In this document: piece by piece, positions 6,472-9,813 of the stretch
Position numbering within the stretch: position 1 is the stretch's first letter
Layout of the letters: every line of letters starts with the position of its first letter
Source of the DNA: Balneolales bacterium
GTDB lineage: Bacteria; Bacteroidota; Rhodothermia; Balneolales; Natronogracilivirgulaceae
Reading direction: 5' to 3'
Length of the DNA: 9,813 nucleotides
Assembly (NCBI GenBank): GCA_007131625.1
Contig: SLQC01000087.1
Coordinates: forward strand, 1 to 9,813
Notes under the pieces: generated by a model
Seen by the model: only the letters and a program-made list of their open reading frames with translations
The model's database searches: none
Told to the model about the DNA's origin: nothing
Program-made: the position numbers and the translations under genes

Positions 6472-8190
6472 ATGGCTATGGCTGACGATAAACAAAATAT
6501 CGAGGAATCGAAATTAATGCAGGAAATCCAGAATAAAAATATTCTGGTCCGCATTCAAACCTATTTTCGGCTTTCAGGTCCGGGATGGCTGCAGAGTGCA
6601 CTTTCATTAGGAGGAGGTTCTCTGGCCAGCAGTCTTTATCTTGGTGTATTGGCTGGTTACAGCATGTTATGGTTGCAACCGTTAGCTATGTTGCTGGGAA
6701 TTATCATGCTTAGTGCCCTGGGGTATTTTACCCTGGCTTCGGGGGAACGTCCGCTTGAGGCCATAAATCGTCATGTCAATCCGGTTCTTGGCTGGGCATG
6801 GGCAATAGCTTCGTTATTGGCAAGCATGATCTGGGCTTTGCCGCAATTTTCACTGGCAACCAGTGCGGTACAACAAAATCTTCTGCCCGGTCTGCTGGGT
6901 GCCGCCGGCCCGTTCGAACATACCACAAGTTTACTTATCATTTCGGCGATAGTGTTAGCGGTCGCAATTACCATAACATGGAATTACGACAGAGGAGCAA
7001 AAGGAATCCGGGTTTATGAGTGGATTCTGAAGGGAATGGTAGGCATAATTATGCTCAGTTTTATCGGAGTGGTGGTAAGGCTGACTTTTGTCTCGGGAGC
7101 TGTTAACTGGGGGGATATTGGCAGAGGCTTGATCCCCGATCCGTCATTGATATTTCAGCCGGCAGAAGGGTTTTTACCATTACTGAGCGGATTAAGCGAA
7201 GTTTCCCGGTCGTATTGGACAGATTTGATCGTAAACCAGCAGATAAATGTAATGGCGGCGGCGTTGTCCAGTGCGGTAGGTATTAATATGACCTTTTTGT
7301 TTGCTTATTCCATGTTACGCAGAAAATGGGGACCGGAATATCAAGGTTTGATGAGATTCGATATGGCCACAGGGATGTTTATCCCGTTTATATTGGCAAC
7401 AGGATGTGTATTGATTGCTTCGACCAGCCAGTTTCACACGGTGCCACAAGACGGATTCCTGGAGAAAATGGAAGGAAATGAAGTTACCCTGGATCAAACC
7501 CAACTGAATCAATTTGAAAGTTTTCTTGAAAACAGGGTGATTTATGAGTATGGAGATAATCTTAATGATCAGCAAATTCAGGCATATATTGATGAGCTGA
7601 CCCGTGATGATTATGTAATGGCGGCTACTTTGATTACTCGTGATGCCTTTGATCTGGCTTTTTCCCTGGAACCACTTCTTGGTGATTTTTTCAGTCATAT
7701 CGTATTTGGTATAGGGGTATTAGGCATGGCGATTTCAAGCATTACATTGATGATGTTGATATCGGGACTTGTCATATGCGAAGTTTTTGGATTTCCCCGG
7801 GGAGGCTGGGTCTTTCGTATTGGATCTTTGGCGGCCGGACTGGGTGTATTGGGTCCCTTTTTCTGGCAACAAGCTTATTTCTGGCTGGCAATACCTGTTT
7901 CGGTGATCACATTGATGTTGCTTCCTATTGCATATTTCACCTTCTTTCTTATGATTAATAACAAAGCGCTGATGGGTAAACATTTGCCTTCAGGGTCAAG
8001 AAGGATACTCTGGAACAGTCTGATGCTTTTGTCAGTAGCGGTCATCGGTACATCCAGTTTCTATATGCTCTGGTTGCGAGGTGGTTATGCCGGTCTGACA
8101 GTACTGTTTGTTTTCCTTGTAATGGTTGCTATGGGTGATTGGTATAGAAGAAAAAATAACATCAGTCGCTCCGAGGTCGAAAACCCGTAA
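6472..8190 (+). CDS. NRAMP-fold (APC superfamily) transporter lacking the metal-binding motifs
   Basis: This 572-residue integral membrane protein has about 11-12 hydrophobic segments. Family membership is visible in two stretches: GPGWLQSALSLGGGSLASSL (36-55) through GYSMLW (62-67) matches NRAMP TM1 almost position for position, and SLEPLLGD (398-405) followed by SSITLMMLISG (422-432) matches NRAMP TM8 and the loop before it. NRAMP metal transporters have DPGN in TM1 and MPH in TM6. Here the aligned residues are GGGS (47-50) and probably NMT (272-274), so manganese or iron transport is unlikely. A polar, acidic stretch at about 319-397 enlarges the loop between TM7 and TM8. Position after uronate genes suggests import of a sugar acid or oligosaccharide (inference). 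Start at 6472 or the ATG two codons later cannot be told apart. TAA is followed at once by TGA. Confidence 0.8.
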   Translation: MAMADDKQNIEESKLMQEIQNKNILVRIQTYFRLSGPGWLQSALSLGGGSLASSLYLGVLAGYSMLWLQPLAMLLGIIMLSALGYFTLASGERPLEAINRHVNPVLGWAWAIASLLASMIWALPQFSLATSAVQQNLLPGLLGAAGPFEHTTSLLIISAIVLAVAITITWNYDRGAKGIRVYEWILKGMVGIIMLSFIGVVVRLTFVSGAVNWGDIGRGLIPDPSLIFQPAEGFLPLLSGLSEVSRSYWTDLIVNQQINVMAAALSSAVGINMTFLFAYSMLRRKWGPEYQGLMRFDMATGMFIPFILATGCVLIASTSQFHTVPQDGFLEKMEGNEVTLDQTQLNQFESFLENRVIYEYGDNLNDQQIQAYIDELTRDDYVMAATLITRDAFDLAFSLEPLLGDFFSHIVFGIGVLGMAISSITLMMLISGLVICEVFGFPRGGWVFRIGSLAAGLGVLGPFFWQQAYFWLAIPVSVITLMLLPIAYFTFFLMINNKALMGKHLPSGSRRILWNSLMLLSVAVIGTSSFYMLWLRGGYAGLTVLFVFLVMVAMGDWYRRKNNISRSEVENP

Positions 8191-8540
8191 TGATAACGTA
8201 ATTTATCCGCATTACGTAACTTTCTGGTGTAGTGGTGAAAGTGATAAGCAACTTGACAATGTAGCCGGTGTTATTGTTGCATGCGGTTGATATCGAGATG
8301 AATACAGGCAATTTGATTAGGGTCAAGTCATAGATGTGCCAAGCAAGTTTTTTGCGATTGATGATTGATACAGGAAGTTTTTGTGATCTTGCTGTCAGCA
8401 AGCATATGTGTGTGGAGATTTGGGATGAAATTGCAGGAAGAAAATTCTATATAAGTATGTATTATAATCAAGAGTGATTTTGGTCATCAGTATTGATTGA
8501 TGTATCGATTAGTAAAATTATAACTCTTAATAGTTGACTT
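8191..8540 (+). other. 350-bp non-coding gap with two inverted repeats
   Basis: No convincing gene is seen on either strand. The 79-codon reverse frame at 8162-8401 has no recognisable motif. ACGTAAT (8196-8202) and ATTACGT (8211-8217) form a 7-bp hairpin just past the transporter stop, without a T-tract. CTTGCTG (8388-8394) and CAGCAAG (8396-8402) form a 15-base near-perfect palindrome that could be an operator. A second AGCAAG at 8342-8347 could also pair with CTTGCT. A TATAAT at 8463-8468 lacks a matching -35. The gap probably holds the end of one transcript and the promoter of the next. Confidence 0.4.
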
Positions 8541-9020
8541 ATGAAAACAATTGCAGGAGTAATTTTAATCGCATCAATGATTACCGGTTTTATTGTGATT
8601 GGTGAACAACCCGCCGGTAACGAACCCCCTCTCGAGGTTCAGTGGGCCTCATATATTTATGAAAATACCAGCATTCAACATGTTCGCAATCCTCCCTATG
8701 AGATAAGTGGATTGCCCCGGCAAATGGAGGGTTTGGGATTGGACGGCGACCGGATTGTATATGGTAGAAAATTTGCTTCATTCACCAAATTCAAAGAATC
8801 TTTTGAGGAAGCACTGGCGAATAATCCCGTTGAGTCGGAAGCTCTGTCACCATGGGAAGAAAGTTGGCATCAAGGTGTTTCCGTACAGACAAGGGTATTC
8901 AGGATAGAAGACAAAGGGATTGTGGTATCATTTTATAGTCCCAATGTCATTTTTGCCGATCTTGGGGCATATGATGAATCCCTGGAAATAAAAAACAATC
9001 TGGTTGAAATGAACAGATAG
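8541..9020 (+). CDS. Secreted or membrane-tethered protein of unknown function
   Basis: I do not recognise this 159-residue protein. Residues 4-20 are strongly hydrophobic after a single Lys, consistent with a Sec signal peptide or N-terminal anchor; there is no cysteine anywhere, so it is not a lipoprotein. The mature part is mixed alpha/beta by eye, with an amphipathic acidic and basic stretch (81-93), a Trp-rich stretch (105-109, WEESW), and strand-like runs at 113-122 (VSVQTRVFRI) and 126-133 (GIVVSFYS). Met at 8541 is the first start in frame, with no good Shine-Dalgarno upstream. It ends 36 bases before the sulfatase gene, so the two are probably co-transcribed and both act outside the cytoplasm. 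No catalytic motif is apparent. Confidence 0.65.
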   Translation: MKTIAGVILIASMITGFIVIGEQPAGNEPPLEVQWASYIYENTSIQHVRNPPYEISGLPRQMEGLGLDGDRIVYGRKFASFTKFKESFEEALANNPVESEALSPWEESWHQGVSVQTRVFRIEDKGIVVSFYSPNVIFADLGAYDESLEIKNNLVEMNR

Positions 9021-9056
9021 TATGTAATTGAAAAGAACCTTTTAAAGAGGGGATTC

Positions 9057-9813
9057 ATGCATAGATTAAGGCTATCAATATTCATTATTACATGCATTTT
9101 AATAAATGCTTGCAAGATACAACCAGAAACATCGTACAACAGGCCAAATATCGTTCTTGTAATTTCTGATGATCATGGTACGGATGCTTTGGGTTCATAT
9201 GGTAATCCATATATAAAAACACCTCACCTGGATAATCTTGCAAGCGAGGGGACTCGATTTGTTTATGCATTTGGTACTTCCGCCAGTTGTAGTCCCAGCA
9301 GGTCAGTGATATTAACAGGATTACATAATCATTATAACGGGATGTACGGTTTGTCACATCATCCTCATAATTTCAGTTCTTTTAGTGAAATTCAGAGTTT
9401 ACCAAACATTCTTGCCGAAAATGGTTACCGTTCTGCAAGGATTGGCAAATTTCATGTAGCCCCGGAAAAGGTATATCAGTTTCAAGACGTTTTATCTATT
9501 GGTGCCGCAAATGATCCTGAAACTATTGGTAGAAGTCCTGTTGAGATGGCCGAGATTGCATCCGAATTTATTAATCAAAGATCAGACAACCCCTTTTTCC
9601 TATTGTTTGCGACGGACGATCCACATCGTTCCAACGTTTTTACACCTGAAGGACAACTTACATTTGATACGTATCCTGAACCAAATCCATTTGGTAATAA
9701 GGATGAGGGTTATCCTGGTATAAATGAAGTTACTTACAGCACGGAAGAGGTAGTCGTCCCTTCATATTTACCGGATAACGAATTTACCAGAGAAGAGTTG
9801 GCACAATATTATC
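9057..9813 (+). CDS. Sulfatase lipoprotein of the heparan N-sulfatase-like group, 3'-truncated by window edge
   Basis: The frame is open from ATG 9057 to the edge: 252 full codons of a protein normally near 450-550. GAGGGG (9047-9052) is a strong ribosome binding site 4 bases before the start. LINAC (15-19) is a plausible lipobox, with C19 as the lipidated residue. SDDHGTD (37-43) gives two metal ligands, D38 and D39. CSPSR (78-82) is the sulfatase signature, with C78 to be turned into formylglycine by a maturase not in this window. GKFH (130-133) supplies K131 and H133. NGMYGL (94-99) and DDPHR (187-191) resemble human N-sulfoglucosamine sulfohydrolase, placing it near subfamily S1_8. That subfamily also contains sulfatases of ulvan loci, so N-sulfate specificity is not assured. 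Codons are more AT-rich than upstream genes. Confidence 0.9.
   Translation, partial: MHRLRLSIFIITCILINACKIQPETSYNRPNIVLVISDDHGTDALGSYGNPYIKTPHLDNLASEGTRFVYAFGTSASCSPSRSVILTGLHNHYNGMYGLSHHPHNFSSFSEIQSLPNILAENGYRSARIGKFHVAPEKVYQFQDVLSIGAANDPETIGRSPVEMAEIASEFINQRSDNPFFLLFATDDPHRSNVFTPEGQLTFDTYPEPNPFGNKDEGYPGINEVTYSTEEVVVPSYLPDNEFTREELAQYY

Noticed and set aside
8253..8277. TTGACA followed by TATTGT as a promoter
   Set aside because: The spacer is only 13 bases, too short for a working -35/-10 pair.
8162..8401. 79-codon reverse-strand frame in the long gap
   Set aside because: It overlaps the transporter's end, has no recognised motif or good ribosome site, and crosses the candidate hairpins.

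Overview
The window carries ten genes, all on the + strand: two run off the edges and eight are intact. It looks like part of a polysaccharide or uronate utilisation locus from the Bacteroidota/Balneolota side of the tree. That placement is an inference. It rests on the many Gfo/Idh/MocA oxidoreductases (one with a Tat leader), AT-rich spacers with few strong Shine-Dalgarno sites, and a sulfatase lipoprotein next to a GH88 family enzyme. No rRNA, tRNA, CRISPR array, insertion sequence or integrase was seen.

Layout. Positions 1-707 hold the C-terminal two thirds of an ApbE-type flavin transferase. Positions 816-2332 hold a Tat-exported Gfo/Idh/MocA oxidoreductase overlapping by 4 bases (ATGA) a small two-helix membrane protein. 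A single-domain cupin follows at 2400-2852, behind three perfect 11-bp tandem repeats. After a 186-bp spacer with competing hairpins comes a tight run: cytoplasmic Gfo/Idh/MocA oxidoreductase (3039-4199), GH88-type unsaturated uronyl hydrolase (4227-5603) and SDR oxidoreductase (5619-6392). A weak terminator-like hairpin separates these from an NRAMP-fold membrane transporter (6472-8190). A 350-bp non-coding gap precedes a secreted protein of unknown function (8541-9020) and the start of a lipoprotein sulfatase resembling heparan N-sulfatase (9057 to the edge).

How the genes may work together (inference). The sulfatase would trim sulfate from a uronic-acid-containing polysaccharide outside the cytoplasm. 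Lyases not in this window would leave unsaturated uronyl ends. The GH88 enzyme, which has no signal peptide, would remove that sugar in the cytoplasm. The SDR, cytoplasmic Gfo/Idh/MocA enzyme and cupin are candidates for isomerising and reducing the product. The transporter has kept the NRAMP scaffold but lost the DPGN and MPH metal-site motifs, so it may import an organic substrate. No SusC/SusD pair, polysaccharide lyase, KduI, KdgK or KdgA is visible, so the substrate stays open; ulvan-like and heparan-like polymers are both compatible.
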